Origin: CANLBN01 sp047629215
GTDB lineage: Bacteria; Pseudomonadota; Gammaproteobacteria; Pseudomonadales; Cellvibrionaceae
DNA: 18,876 bases
Assembly (NCBI GenBank): GCA_047629215.1
Contig: JBLHWO010000052.1
Coordinates: 1-18,876, forward strand
Direction: 5' to 3'
In this document: positions 1 to 7,449 of the stretch, piece after piece
Position numbering within the stretch: the stretch's first letter is position 1
How the letters are laid out: the number at the start of each line of letters is the position of its first letter
The notes under the pieces: model-generated
Told to the model about the DNA's origin: nothing
Database searches by the model: none
Seen by the model: the letters and a program-made list of their open reading frames with translations, nothing else
Translations under genes and position numbers: made by a program

Positions 1-947
1 AGATAGTCAAAGTCAGGGCTCTGTGAAACTTTAGGCGCATTGGGAAGCGATACCCCCCAAACCTGCTCACATTCCTCCTTCCCTAAATCTTCAAAAAACT
101 CCGAAAAACCCGACACCAAATCGGCCTTAGTAAACATTAAATAGATAGGGAAACGAATTTCCAACTTCTCCATCAGCTCATCGAGGCGCGAGCGTATTAT
201 TTTTGCGTGTTGGATACGCTCTTCTTCAGTTTGTATTAATAAATCGTGCAGGCTGATGGCAACTATAACGCCATTGATGGGGCGCCGACGCCGATTACGC
301 TTGAGTAGATTAAGAAAGCCTTGCCATGCCGAACTATCAACAACGCGATGACTATCCTGGGTGGTGTAACGGCCTGCGGTATCAACCAGCACAGCTTCAT
401 TGGTAAACCACCAGTCGCAGTTACGTGTTCCACCAACCCCTTGGAGCGCTGCTTTACCAAATTGTTCTGCCAAGGGAAAATCAAGACTTGAATTAACTAA
501 CGCCGTCGTTTTACCTGCGCCAGGAGGGCCTACGATGATATACCAGGGCAATTCATATAATGCTTTCTTTCTGCCCCGGCCTTTAAATTTCAGTTTTTTA
601 AGTGTAGAAAGTGCCTGTGCAAAGCGCTGGTCAATAAGATGAAACTCTTCAGCCGCTTGGTCAGATGTAGCGCCTTGTTGTATTTCTGCCTGATTATCCT
701 GCAAATCATCCACAAGGTCATTATTATGTTTATTGTTTTGAACTTGAACCCTGAGATTATTAAGCCCCCAAAGAACCAACAAAACCATAATGCACGCCAA
801 GCGAATGACCTGACTAGCTAAGGGAGCAGTATTTCCATCGCCAAATTTTATATGGGGACCACCAAACCAAATCAGCAGCGACAATAACGTAAGCCCAATA
901 AGTGAGATAACGATGGGATGCAGGAAGAAATTAAGAATTTTTTTCAT
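1..947 (-). CDS. tssM: T6SS membrane complex protein TssM (IcmF), N-terminal part, cut by window edge
   Basis: TssM is the inner-membrane scaffold of the T6SS trans-envelope complex. It binds TssL in the membrane and TssJ in the periplasm. The reading frame is open from the ATG at 947 to the window edge, giving 315 codons of a protein that usually has about 1,100-1,300 residues. Two hydrophobic segments are visible at about residues 12-28 and 46-63, typical of the TssM N-terminal membrane hairpin. The cytoplasmic domain follows, with an intact Walker A motif GPPGAGKT (residues 140-147) and a DTAGR motif (from residue 189) acting as the second nucleotide-binding motif. Some TssM proteins have lost this P-loop, but here it looks complete, so NTP binding is plausible. 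It is last in the visible minus-strand operon, 122 bp after tssL. No strong ribosome binding site precedes the ATG; the start was chosen because the protein begins MKKI directly before the first membrane segment. Confidence 0.95.
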   Translation of the reverse strand, partial: MKKILNFFLHPIVISLIGLTLLSLLIWFGGPHIKFGDGNTAPLASQVIRLACIMVLLVLWGLNNLRVQVQNNKHNNDLVDDLQDNQAEIQQGATSDQAAEEFHLIDQRFAQALSTLKKLKFKGRGRKKALYELPWYIIVGPPGAGKTTALVNSSLDFPLAEQFGKAALQGVGGTRNCDWWFTNEAVLVDTAGRYTTQDSHRVVDSSAWQGFLNLLKRNRRRRPINGVIVAISLHDLLIQTEEERIQHAKIIRSRLDELMEKLEIRFPIYLMFTKADLVSGFSEFFEDLGKEECEQVWGVSLPNAPKVSQSPDFDY

Positions 948-1069
948 GTATACTTGCTTACTTTGCCTTGATCTGCTGTCACTTGGTTATTAGACAGCGT
1001 TCTAATTTTATTAATATTGATCCGAATTATTCTGTCAACCACGGTAGCTTTATTCAGCAATTAAGCGTG

Positions 1070-1990
1070 TCATTTTATTTTAATTATTTCTTCCGGCTTA
1101 GATATTTCAGAAAGCTTTTCAGCCACGGGTGTCGACGACTGATACAACCAATAACGAAATCCTGAGTAGCTAAAAAATAGAATAACAGCCACACAACTCA
1201 CCACTACCCACATAGGAATATATTCAGATAAAGTATTGCGTGTCTTACCGAGCCCTTCCCAGCTTGGCGATAAAGTTCTTTCATATTCACCCCGTTGATT
1301 GCGAATAATACGAAACAACTCGTCTCTAATTTGTTCTAAAGTATCCCGACCTCGGTGCATTAAACGGTATTTACCTTCAAAACCGAGACTTAAACAGATG
1401 TAACACAACTCTAAAATATCGATATTTTCTGCGGGCCGTTCCTTCATACGGTCAATAATGATGAATGATTTCTCACCGCCCGACGTCTCATTATGAAAAA
1501 CCGTCAACAATGTTCTTTGGGCCCAAGGACTATCGCTACCCCATGGCGTATTGAGTATTGCCTCATCAATCACGGAACACAGTAGGTAACGGGCCGACAG
1601 GACGACCTCCTTTGCAATGCCCTGTTCATTCGCACGCATTTCAAAGGTTTTAATTTCATTGACCAAACGCTGATGTAATCCACCCACGTCAGGATGGCTG
1701 AGCGACTGCTTGGTTTTCTCAAAAACAGCAATAAGTGTCGATGCCGAATTAACCAAAGGGTTAAGGCCCGCGCTCATTCTAGAGTAGGCAGCCTCCACAT
1801 CCATGCCTGGCTGAACGGGTCGACGTGGTAGTGGCTGTTGAGGCTGAGCCTGCCCTTGAGGCTGGGAGCGAGGCATTGGCGGCTCTTGTGCGCTTGCGCC
1901 ACGCCCCCCAGGTGTAGGCCTTATAACAGTGCGGTCACCACCAGGTTTTGGCTGTTTGAAGAGGGTTTTATCCGGATCATCTGAAAACAT
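1070..1990 (-). CDS. tssL: T6SS membrane complex protein TssL (DotU/IcmH family)
   Basis: TssL is the cytoplasm-facing partner of TssM and links the membrane complex to the TssK baseplate adaptor. The 306-residue protein has a Pro/Gln/Gly-rich, probably disordered N-terminus (about residues 15-62). A DotU cytoplasmic helical domain follows (about 65-250), with recognisable stretches such as SARYLLCSVIDEAIL, TPWG and ELCYICLSLGFEGKYR. One C-terminal membrane segment lies at about 260-283, leaving a short periplasmic tail of about 23 residues. There is no OmpA-like peptidoglycan-binding domain, unlike the extended TssL forms, so any cell-wall anchoring must come from another protein. The start is well supported: AGGAG at 1996-2000 lies 5 nt upstream of the ATG. 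It sits between tssK and tssM on the same strand. Confidence 0.96.
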   Translation of the reverse strand: MFSDDPDKTLFKQPKPGGDRTVIRPTPGGRGASAQEPPMPRSQPQGQAQPQQPLPRRPVQPGMDVEAAYSRMSAGLNPLVNSASTLIAVFEKTKQSLSHPDVGGLHQRLVNEIKTFEMRANEQGIAKEVVLSARYLLCSVIDEAILNTPWGSDSPWAQRTLLTVFHNETSGGEKSFIIIDRMKERPAENIDILELCYICLSLGFEGKYRLMHRGRDTLEQIRDELFRIIRNQRGEYERTLSPSWEGLGKTRNTLSEYIPMWVVVSCVAVILFFSYSGFRYWLYQSSTPVAEKLSEISKPEEIIKIK

Positions 1991-2059
1991 ATGTACTCCT
2001 GGGGTTCCCTATCAATAGTGATAAACAGTAAATATCGTCAATAAACATCATTGTAATCA

Positions 2060-3394
2060 TCACTGTCTAATAGCCCAGAATTCCATTTCAAGACCAGGAA
2101 AATCGCCACCCACGAACATTGCAAAACCGCCAGAGCGCTGCAACTCCTTCCAAAAATCACTGTGCTTATCCAGCTCAAAATAGGTATATCCTGAACGGAA
2201 CGGAATTTGACGAGGCGCAACAGGTAATGGCTTAAGAGTAATGCCCGACATAGCTGCGTTTACCAGTTGGCGTATACGCTCCACTGGTCCTATTTTTATT
2301 TGTGCCGGTAGTAAGGTGCGAATAGCTTCATCTGCAACATCGGCTCTTACTGCTAAAACAAACATAGCTGTACCCAACAGTGATGAATCGGTAATTTCCG
2401 CCACACGAATACCGTATTTTTTTTCAACCAAGTTCAATGCAACAGCAGTCTGCTCATAAACCATCGCCAAGCCTTTCCTGAGCACAGTCATTACAGGTAC
2501 GAATGTGCTTTGCAAATCATCATGTAAATACACTGGAAATTCAGGCGGCCGCTTAGTCTTAGCGAAAAAGGTCGATAACTCGCCCACCATTTGGACAATC
2601 TCAGAGTAAAGTTGTAATGGATGAAGACCCTTTATGGCTGACAAATGACTGGCCATAGGCTCTAAGCGATTGATAAGCTGTAACATCATATAATCGGCTA
2701 TTTCAGCGGTGCCACCCCGCTGTGTATCCCCCAAACGACCGGCAATGGATTCACCACGATGTCGCAACAAACCGACCAGCTCAGATAAAAAACTTTTAAG
2801 CTTAGGCGCAGCGTTACAACCCAAGCAGGTGGGTATATATTGATCGTCAAGTAGCACATTTTTATCATCCCGAGACTCAGCAATTCTCGCCAAACCGATA
2901 AAGGCATAACCACTTAAGTCATCGGTGTCTAATAATAGACGAAAGCGCAATTTCCCAATATCCACAGACAGGCTTTCGCCGCCATCATCGGTTACATCCC
3001 GAGTACGCTGTTCTGATGAATAATAACGCGCGAGCCCTTGCGAATTATCTTCTGGCAAGACATCAACTGCTCCAGGCCGCCTTACTGGCACAGCTAAATA
3101 TAGAATTGCATTATGGGTATTTTCAGGCACTTCAAAAACTGGCGGGGCTTCATCGACATCAGGAAAACTAAATGGTGTTCCATCGGGGAACACTCCGCTT
3201 CCGCGGATGACTGAAACCTTGCCTAACTTTAACAGCTGCTCATCAATTTCAAAATCATGAACACCCCACCCATAGGCTCCATATGCAGAACACTTGCTAT
3301 TAACATAACGCTCAAAATATCGCTCTTGCTGTTGAAAGTGCTGAGGATTAAGAAACATCCCTTCGGACCAAATAACCTTACTATCCAATGACAT
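2060..3394 (-). CDS. tssK: T6SS baseplate adaptor TssK
   Basis: TssK forms trimers that attach the TssEFG baseplate wedges to the TssL/TssM membrane complex. The 444-residue length is normal for the family. The N-terminus (SKVIWSEGMFLNPQHFQQQE) is the family hallmark, with the W-x-E-G-M-F-L-x-P-Q-H-F-Q-Q core. The C-terminal head ends with a segment rich in aromatic residues that contains FELD and the GGDFPGLEMEFWAIRQ terminus, also typical. A weak GAG-type ribosome binding site precedes the ATG. In transcription order the gene follows tssJ, but the two are separated by 248 bp holding a palindromic element, which is unusual spacing inside an otherwise compact operon. tssL follows after 69 bp. 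Confidence 0.97.
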   Translation of the reverse strand: MSLDSKVIWSEGMFLNPQHFQQQERYFERYVNSKCSAYGAYGWGVHDFEIDEQLLKLGKVSVIRGSGVFPDGTPFSFPDVDEAPPVFEVPENTHNAILYLAVPVRRPGAVDVLPEDNSQGLARYYSSEQRTRDVTDDGGESLSVDIGKLRFRLLLDTDDLSGYAFIGLARIAESRDDKNVLLDDQYIPTCLGCNAAPKLKSFLSELVGLLRHRGESIAGRLGDTQRGGTAEIADYMMLQLINRLEPMASHLSAIKGLHPLQLYSEIVQMVGELSTFFAKTKRPPEFPVYLHDDLQSTFVPVMTVLRKGLAMVYEQTAVALNLVEKKYGIRVAEITDSSLLGTAMFVLAVRADVADEAIRTLLPAQIKIGPVERIRQLVNAAMSGITLKPLPVAPRQIPFRSGYTYFELDKHSDFWKELQRSGGFAMFVGGDFPGLEMEFWAIRQ

Positions 3395-3487
3395 ATCGTG
3401 CTCGTTAATTATTTATTTTGTAATTTTCTAGTGAACTACTGGTCTCACCTAAAGACTTAAAACAGCGTCCTAGTATCTATCTATACA

Positions 3488-3627
3488 CATAGCGTTTAAG
3501 ATTTGAGTAATTCGTCATTCTCGCGAAGGCGGGAAGCCAGTTGGGTATAGCACTTTTTTCAAGTATGGATTCCCGCCTTCGCGGGAATGACGGACTGAAT
3601 TAAAACACCTAAATCTCAAACGCCATG
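3488..3627. repeat. Palindromic REP/MITE-like element between tssJ and tssK
   Basis: Two 27-bp units at 3513-3539 and 3566-3592 are inverted copies of each other with 2 mismatches, separated by 26 bp. Each unit is itself a hairpin; the right one contains ATTCCC-N8-GGGAAT (3569-3588), the pattern of Neisseria dRS3 and of REP sequences in many proteobacteria. Outside them lie further inverted arms of 20 bp (3488-3507 and 3608-3627) with 4 differences, all transitions. The whole is therefore one long imperfect palindrome of about 140 bp with no coding potential. It lies in the transcribed spacer of the operon, so the mRNA would fold strongly here. It could be a BIME-like REP pair or a small non-autonomous mobile element; no target-site duplication is obvious. 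Confidence 0.8.
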
Positions 3628-3642
3628 GGCATATCTATTTAC

Positions 3643-4140
3643 TTATTGAAGTAAAGTAATATTGTTTTCCGTAATTCTCACCCTGACAGAATTTCTAAAA
3701 ATATTGTTCGTTGTTACGGGAAATATTATTTTATATTTCGCATCTTTGTAGTTAAAAAATTCAGCGTAAATTGCTATATAGTGAGTTTCTTTATCTGCAA
3801 CAAACCTCTCGATGTGATCCTCCCCTGGCGCTATACGCTTTAATTCTTGTTTGCGAATCAAATCGGCACCCAGTAGCGCTTCATCCTTTTCATACAGACC
3901 TACAAAATCAACCTTGTTGAATAACGTCTCTGACTTCAATTCGTACATCCGAACAAACAATGGCGATGGCTTGTTTTTCTCATCGGGATTTATATCCGAA
4001 TCCACCTCAAAGGTAATTTTGATATCTGTATCTAAACTTAAAACGCCACCCACCCTGCTTTTACTTGAAGAACAACTGGATAAAAATACAAACAGTACAG
4101 ATAACACAAAAATTTTAATTATTGGGGAAGCTCTCATCAT
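3643..4140 (-). CDS. tssJ: T6SS outer-membrane lipoprotein TssJ (SciN)
   Basis: TssJ is the outer-membrane lipoprotein that holds the periplasmic part of TssM. The 165-residue product starts with a lipoprotein signal peptide: a hydrophobic stretch at residues 7-19 and the lipobox L20-S-S-C23, with Cys23 as the lipidated residue. Ser at +2 fits outer-membrane sorting. The remaining part is rich in beta-strand-forming segments and includes NKPSPLFVRMYELKSETLF, which matches the TssJ pattern of N-x-x-P-x-P-x-x-x-R-x-Y-x-L. Two adjacent ATG codons are possible starts. AAAAGG at 4144-4149 is only 3 nt from the first but 6 nt from the second (4135-4137), so translation may begin at the second Met. 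tagH ends 41 bp upstream. Confidence 0.95.
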   Translation of the reverse strand: MMRASPIIKIFVLSVLFVFLSSCSSSKSRVGGVLSLDTDIKITFEVDSDINPDEKNKPSPLFVRMYELKSETLFNKVDFVGLYEKDEALLGADLIRKQELKRIAPGEDHIERFVADKETHYIAIYAEFFNYKDAKYKIIFPVTTNNIFRNSVRVRITENNITLLQ

Positions 4141-4181
4141 TAACCTTTTATATTATTTTGTTTCAGTGCGTTTATTACAAC

Positions 4182-5684
4182 TCATTGAGAGTCTTTCTTA
4201 CGTGCAAGGGCTAATTTACGTAGCTGGTCTTCATAGGCTTGCACGAAATCATCACCAAATAGGTGCTGAAATGAATTTTCCATATTGTCAGCCAAGCCTC
4301 TATAGTGCTCAGAATATGAATTCCAATACCTAGACTTACCCAAACCGAAAATAAAAGTGCCCTTATCTTGACGCTCAAATTGTTTTTCCAGCGTTTCAGG
4401 ATTAAAAGACTCTATCATGCCCTGAAACGCTGTGCGAATCCCTGCCAGCAATGCAACTTGGTGTTCAGCAATACCTTGAAAGCCCTCACGCACAGCATCC
4501 ACAGGCTGTTTATAGGCTTTACTTTTTTTAACAAACATATTCTCTAGAGCATCATCAACATTAGCCGAAAACTTAAGTGGATTATTTTCGATAGGCTGAA
4601 TTGTTGTAACGTTCATTCTAAATTGATTCTTAATGCTGGCTCGCGAACGCAAGATTTGCATCATACCCGACACTGTTTCACGCATCAGCTCGCCAACGGT
4701 TTGATTTATCTCCTGAATATCGTCAGCACTTAAATCATATTGCCCCAGGCCCAGAGAATCCACCAAACTTGAGTCGGCTGACTTATCAATATTTCGCGAG
4801 CTGGCGGTAGCGGGCTTGTTTGGTGCCGGAGCTTCAGGATTTCTTTTCTTGCTCGCTGGAACAGCTCTCGATTGCGTGGGCCGAGAAGGGGGGGAATCGG
4901 AAATTGAAGAAGACTCAGGAATAGAAGACTCCGCTATAAAAGGCTCTTCCACAGGGACAACTGAATGGGAACTTGGCGCATCAAGCTCTATATCCTCACC
5001 CCAATTCTCAGGTATTAAAGATTGGTCTTGGGTGCTATTCGGCCAAGAGACCGCCTGATTCATCGCATTAGCGCCATCGGAACGAGAATTGGAGGAAAAC
5101 ACACCCGAGCGAAATTGATCAGTTGATGACGGCTGATCAAGCTTATCCAAAGCCGCCAGAGGATCGGTATCCTCCGACACAGGATTATAAATAGAATCTG
5201 GCTGAAACACTTGCCCCTTACTAAAAGGATCAGCAAAAGGAGATTCAGAACCAAAGGGGGCAGCAGGTGAAAAATCGGACTCTCCCCCAAAGCTATCGAG
5301 GCTCGATGACGAATCAAAACCCGGTGATGTAGCAAAAGGTGATGACCCTGCCGCAAGCCCCATACTCTGGATGCTTGCACTGAATTTATAGTCACCCAAC
5401 TCAAATTCATCCCCATCCCCCAGAGGAACTTTACCGCCCTTGCCGATAGGCTCATGGGAATTGTTCACAAAAGTACCGTTAGTACTTAAGTCAGTTAGAA
5501 AAAATTGGCCGTTTTCGCCACTAATCTGGCAATGGCAGGACGAAAGAAAGCGATCGGGATCAGGCAGCACCCAGTCATTGCCCTCTCCTCGACCAATACT
5601 TCCTCCCTGCTCATGGAAAGTTTTACTGGATGCTGAAGGAACAGCACTACTGGGTGATTTAACGATGCTGATATATAATGCCAT
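4182..5684 (-). CDS. tagH: T6SS-associated FHA-domain protein TagH (Fha)
   Basis: TagH/Fha proteins act in post-translational control of T6SS assembly, in some species by binding phosphothreonine made by the PpkA kinase. The 500-residue protein has an N-terminal FHA domain (about residues 28-108) with the expected conserved residues: GRGEGND, the S-x-CH element, and LTDLSTNGTFVN. A long Ser/Pro/Asp-rich, probably disordered linker follows (about 110-310). The C-terminal domain (about 312-490) is the helical one found in T6SS FHA proteins, with segments such as VGELMRETVSGMMQILRSR and YREHYRGLADNME-like sequence near the end. It is first in the minus-strand operon. The start is supported by AGGAAA about 10 nt upstream. 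No PpkA kinase or PppA phosphatase gene is in the window, so whether phosphorylation is used here cannot be told. Confidence 0.92.
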   Translation of the reverse strand: MALYISIVKSPSSAVPSASSKTFHEQGGSIGRGEGNDWVLPDPDRFLSSCHCQISGENGQFFLTDLSTNGTFVNNSHEPIGKGGKVPLGDGDEFELGDYKFSASIQSMGLAAGSSPFATSPGFDSSSSLDSFGGESDFSPAAPFGSESPFADPFSKGQVFQPDSIYNPVSEDTDPLAALDKLDQPSSTDQFRSGVFSSNSRSDGANAMNQAVSWPNSTQDQSLIPENWGEDIELDAPSSHSVVPVEEPFIAESSIPESSSISDSPPSRPTQSRAVPASKKRNPEAPAPNKPATASSRNIDKSADSSLVDSLGLGQYDLSADDIQEINQTVGELMRETVSGMMQILRSRASIKNQFRMNVTTIQPIENNPLKFSANVDDALENMFVKKSKAYKQPVDAVREGFQGIAEHQVALLAGIRTAFQGMIESFNPETLEKQFERQDKGTFIFGLGKSRYWNSYSEHYRGLADNMENSFQHLFGDDFVQAYEDQLRKLALARKKDSQ

Positions 5685-5865
5685 TTAATTACTTTCCTGA
5701 AAACACCTAACCTATCTATAAACAACTCAATTTCCATTAAGCTTAAAAATTTCCCTGCCCTGCTAATTAGGGAACCCCTGAACAAGCCATGGATTATTTT
5801 TCATCGATTTAAGGTGGCGAATTAAAGCGTTGCCTACATGAACATAGGTAATCAGCATGAAGAAC

Positions 5866-5896
5866 GGAAGCTATTGAGATTTCGCCAATAGCTCCC
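5866..5896. repeat. Inverted repeat (hairpin) in the divergent region
   Basis: GGAAGCTATTG at 5866-5876 pairs with 5886-5896. The core is 8 perfect base pairs (AGCTATTG/CAATAGCT), then one mismatch and two more G-C pairs, with a 9-nt loop. No T-run follows on either strand, so it is not a typical intrinsic terminator. It could be an operator or an RNA hairpin in a leader. Confidence 0.5.
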
Positions 5897-5903
5897 TCTA
5901 AAG

Positions 5904-5932
5904 CTTCACCTCAATCAGGCCACTTCACCTCA
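5904..5932. repeat. 10-bp direct repeat CTTCACCTCA
   Basis: CTTCACCTCA occurs at 5904-5913 and again at 5923-5932, 19 bp start to start, close to two helical turns. Direct repeats with such spacing are often activator-binding sites. Here this is only an inference from position between the divergent operons. Confidence 0.35.
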
Positions 5933-6024
5933 CGGTTTATCTAACCCAGACTTATCCAAATACTCCCTAGCCATACATCCTATCATTCAAAGTTAATGAC
6001 CTCAAAATTTGAATTGTCATTTAA

Positions 6025-6050
6025 GCACATTTTTGACTGTGCAATATAAT
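6025..6050 (+). promoter_or_regulatory. Possible promoter with overlapping 5-N8-5 dyad
   Basis: A perfect TATAAT -10-like hexamer lies at 6045-6050. No good -35 exists; the best-placed candidate is TTAAGC at 6021-6026 (18-bp spacer). GCACA at 6025-6029 and TGTGC at 6038-6042 form an inverted repeat with an 8-bp centre, covering most of the spacer. The 5-N8-5 geometry resembles operators of HipB-type XRE repressors. It is 35 bp upstream of the first ATG of the xre-like relic and about 270 bp upstream of tssA. Confidence 0.35.
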
Positions 6051-6084
6051 ATATTTAAGCAGCAAAGAATTGCCTTTAAAAGCC

Positions 6085-6238
6085 ATGCTGGGGGAAAGAA
6101 TAGAACAACTCAGGCGAAAACGTGAGTCAACTATCACTTTCAAAGCTTTATCTCGATAACATTACCATTACAAAAAAATTTAGAAGGTATGGGAATGTTA
6201 TAAAAAATATGACAGAATTAACGAAGTATAGTAGGTGA
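6085..6238 (+). pseudogene. Probable relic of a small XRE/HipB-like DNA-binding protein gene
   Basis: The ATG at 6085 opens a 24-codon frame reading MLGERIEQLRRKREST before a TAA at 6157. Skipping the single base at 6157 continues into another frame with KKFRRYGNVIKNMTELTKYS, ending at the TGA at 6236-6238. Joined, the two parts resemble the start of an XRE helix-turn-helix domain (LGERI-x-x-LR-x-x-R) and its second half in HipB-like proteins (K-x-FE/R-x-x-GNV-x-x-x-x-L-x-x-L). The recognition-helix region is about three residues short. A further one-base shift at 6236 would allow the frame to run on towards tssA. No strong ribosome binding site precedes it. I infer a decayed regulator; chance resemblance in an AT-rich spacer cannot be excluded. 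Confidence 0.4.
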
Positions 6239-6320
6239 GGCGCCTGTAAAATTTAGTCAGTATCTGTTACCCTATGCACCAAAAAAAGAATGTTCGGTTA
6301 TTGTAAGGAATTAATAATTT

Positions 6321-7421
6321 ATGGCATCAGATGATTTAATTGATATACAAAGTCTACTAGCCCCTATTTCTGATCAAGCCCCCGCTGGGCAAGATACAAG
6401 GCAAGACAGATCCCCCAACTCAGCATATCAAACTATTAAAAATGCACGCAATTCTGCGCGAGCGGCTGAACGCAGCAATATGTTTGACGGAACAAGTAGT
6501 GAAGCCACTGAAAATTGGCGAACAGTTATTGACTTGGCGCCGGATTTGATCAAAAACCACAGCAAAGATTTAGAAATTGCCACTTGGTATATCGAAGCAC
6601 TTGTCCGACGCCATGGTTTTCAAGGCCTAAGAGATGGCTTCAAACTGGTTTTGGGGCTTGTTGAGCAGTACTGGGATAATTTGTGTCCTATGCCAGATGA
6701 AGATGGTATTGAATCCCGAATTGCCCCCCTAGCAGGACTAAATGGCGAAGGCTCCGAAGGTGTACTGGTCGCCCCTATCCGCAATATATTTATTACAGAA
6801 GGTCAGTCACCGGGTCCTTTCAGCTTCTGGAAATACCAACAAGCTCGTGAAATTCAAAGACTACCCGATGAAGACGCTCGCCAGCAAAAAGCAGCTAACT
6901 TAGGTTTTAGCCAAGAGGACGTTGATAAAGCAGTTTTAGAATCTAGCGAGCTGTTTTTTGTTAATTTACGCGATGACGTACAAATTTGTATAGAAACCTA
7001 TACGCAGTTAAGTCGATTGTTGGACGAACATTGCGGCAACCACATTGCGCCGCCTACTAGCAACATTATTAACGCCTTAAAAGAATCTCTTGGGGCCATT
7101 AACCACTTGGGGGGAAATAAATTTCCCGTAGAGCCTGAACGTGTAACAGAAGATTTAGACGCCACAAGTCAAGATGAAAACAGTGCACCAACAGCACAGG
7201 CATTGGGATCTATTGGCAACCGCGAAATAGCCTTTAAACAATTGAACGCCATATCAGATTTTTTTCGGAAAACCGAACCCCACTCCCCCATTTCCTATGT
7301 ACTTGAAAAGGCAGTAAAGTGGGGCGACATGCCTTTAAGTGATTTAATATTAGAACTCATACCAGACCCTTCATCCCGTGAGCACTACGGCACACTTACC
7401 GGCGTTAAAACTCAAGATTAA
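6321..7421 (+). CDS. tssA: T6SS protein TssA (ImpA N-terminal domain)
   Basis: TssA proteins work at the baseplate or at the distal cap of the growing tail, where they coordinate tube and sheath polymerisation. The 366-residue product begins with an ImpA_N domain (about residues 7-150). Recognisable parts are the LLAPISDQAPAGQD start, IATWYIEALVRRHGFQGLRDG and YWDNLCPMPDEDG. The C-terminal part (about 250-366) ends in a short helical segment with SPISYVLEKAVKWGDMPLSDLILEL, like the shorter TssA1-type proteins rather than the long forms with a VasL or Nt-3 extension. TAAGGA at 6304-6309 lies 11 nt upstream of the ATG. It is the first gene of the plus-strand operon and tssB follows after 28 bp. 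Confidence 0.94.
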   Translation: MASDDLIDIQSLLAPISDQAPAGQDTRQDRSPNSAYQTIKNARNSARAAERSNMFDGTSSEATENWRTVIDLAPDLIKNHSKDLEIATWYIEALVRRHGFQGLRDGFKLVLGLVEQYWDNLCPMPDEDGIESRIAPLAGLNGEGSEGVLVAPIRNIFITEGQSPGPFSFWKYQQAREIQRLPDEDARQQKAANLGFSQEDVDKAVLESSELFFVNLRDDVQICIETYTQLSRLLDEHCGNHIAPPTSNIINALKESLGAINHLGGNKFPVEPERVTEDLDATSQDENSAPTAQALGSIGNREIAFKQLNAISDFFRKTEPHSPISYVLEKAVKWGDMPLSDLILELIPDPSSREHYGTLTGVKTQD

Positions 7422-7449
7422 TCAAATAAACTAGTAGAGAGGAAGAACT

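Larger units (their letters stand above)
5685..6320. promoter_or_regulatory. Divergent intergenic region between the two T6SS operons
   Basis: This 636-bp AT-rich region separates the start of tagH (minus) from the start of tssA (plus), so it must hold the promoters of both operons unless they lie within genes. I see no long reading frame. It contains a hairpin at 5866-5896, a 10-bp direct repeat at 5904-5913 and 5923-5932, a TATAAT with an adjacent dyad at 6025-6050, and a likely eroded XRE-type gene from 6085. I could not find a convincing sigma-54 (-24/-12) site in either direction, nor a clean -35/-10 pair for tagH. Confidence 0.7.

Noticed and set aside
400..821. Plus-strand frames at 400-642 and 639-821
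   Set aside because: Both are antisense to tssM, whose Walker A and DTAG motifs on the minus strand are clear.
3851..4333. A 160-codon plus-strand frame across tssJ and the end of tagH
   Set aside because: It runs antisense to two well-supported genes and has no recognisable protein features.
5769..5778. AGGGAACCCC here and a matching stretch upstream of tssL (about 2001-2010), considered as insertion-sequence ends
   Set aside because: Only about 10 bases are shared, with no transposase remnant or target duplication near either copy; chance similarity is likely.
5800..5850. A possible sigma-54 promoter (TGGCG...TTGCC)
   Set aside because: The spacing between the GG and GC elements does not fit the required 10 bases, so it is not a usable -24/-12 site.
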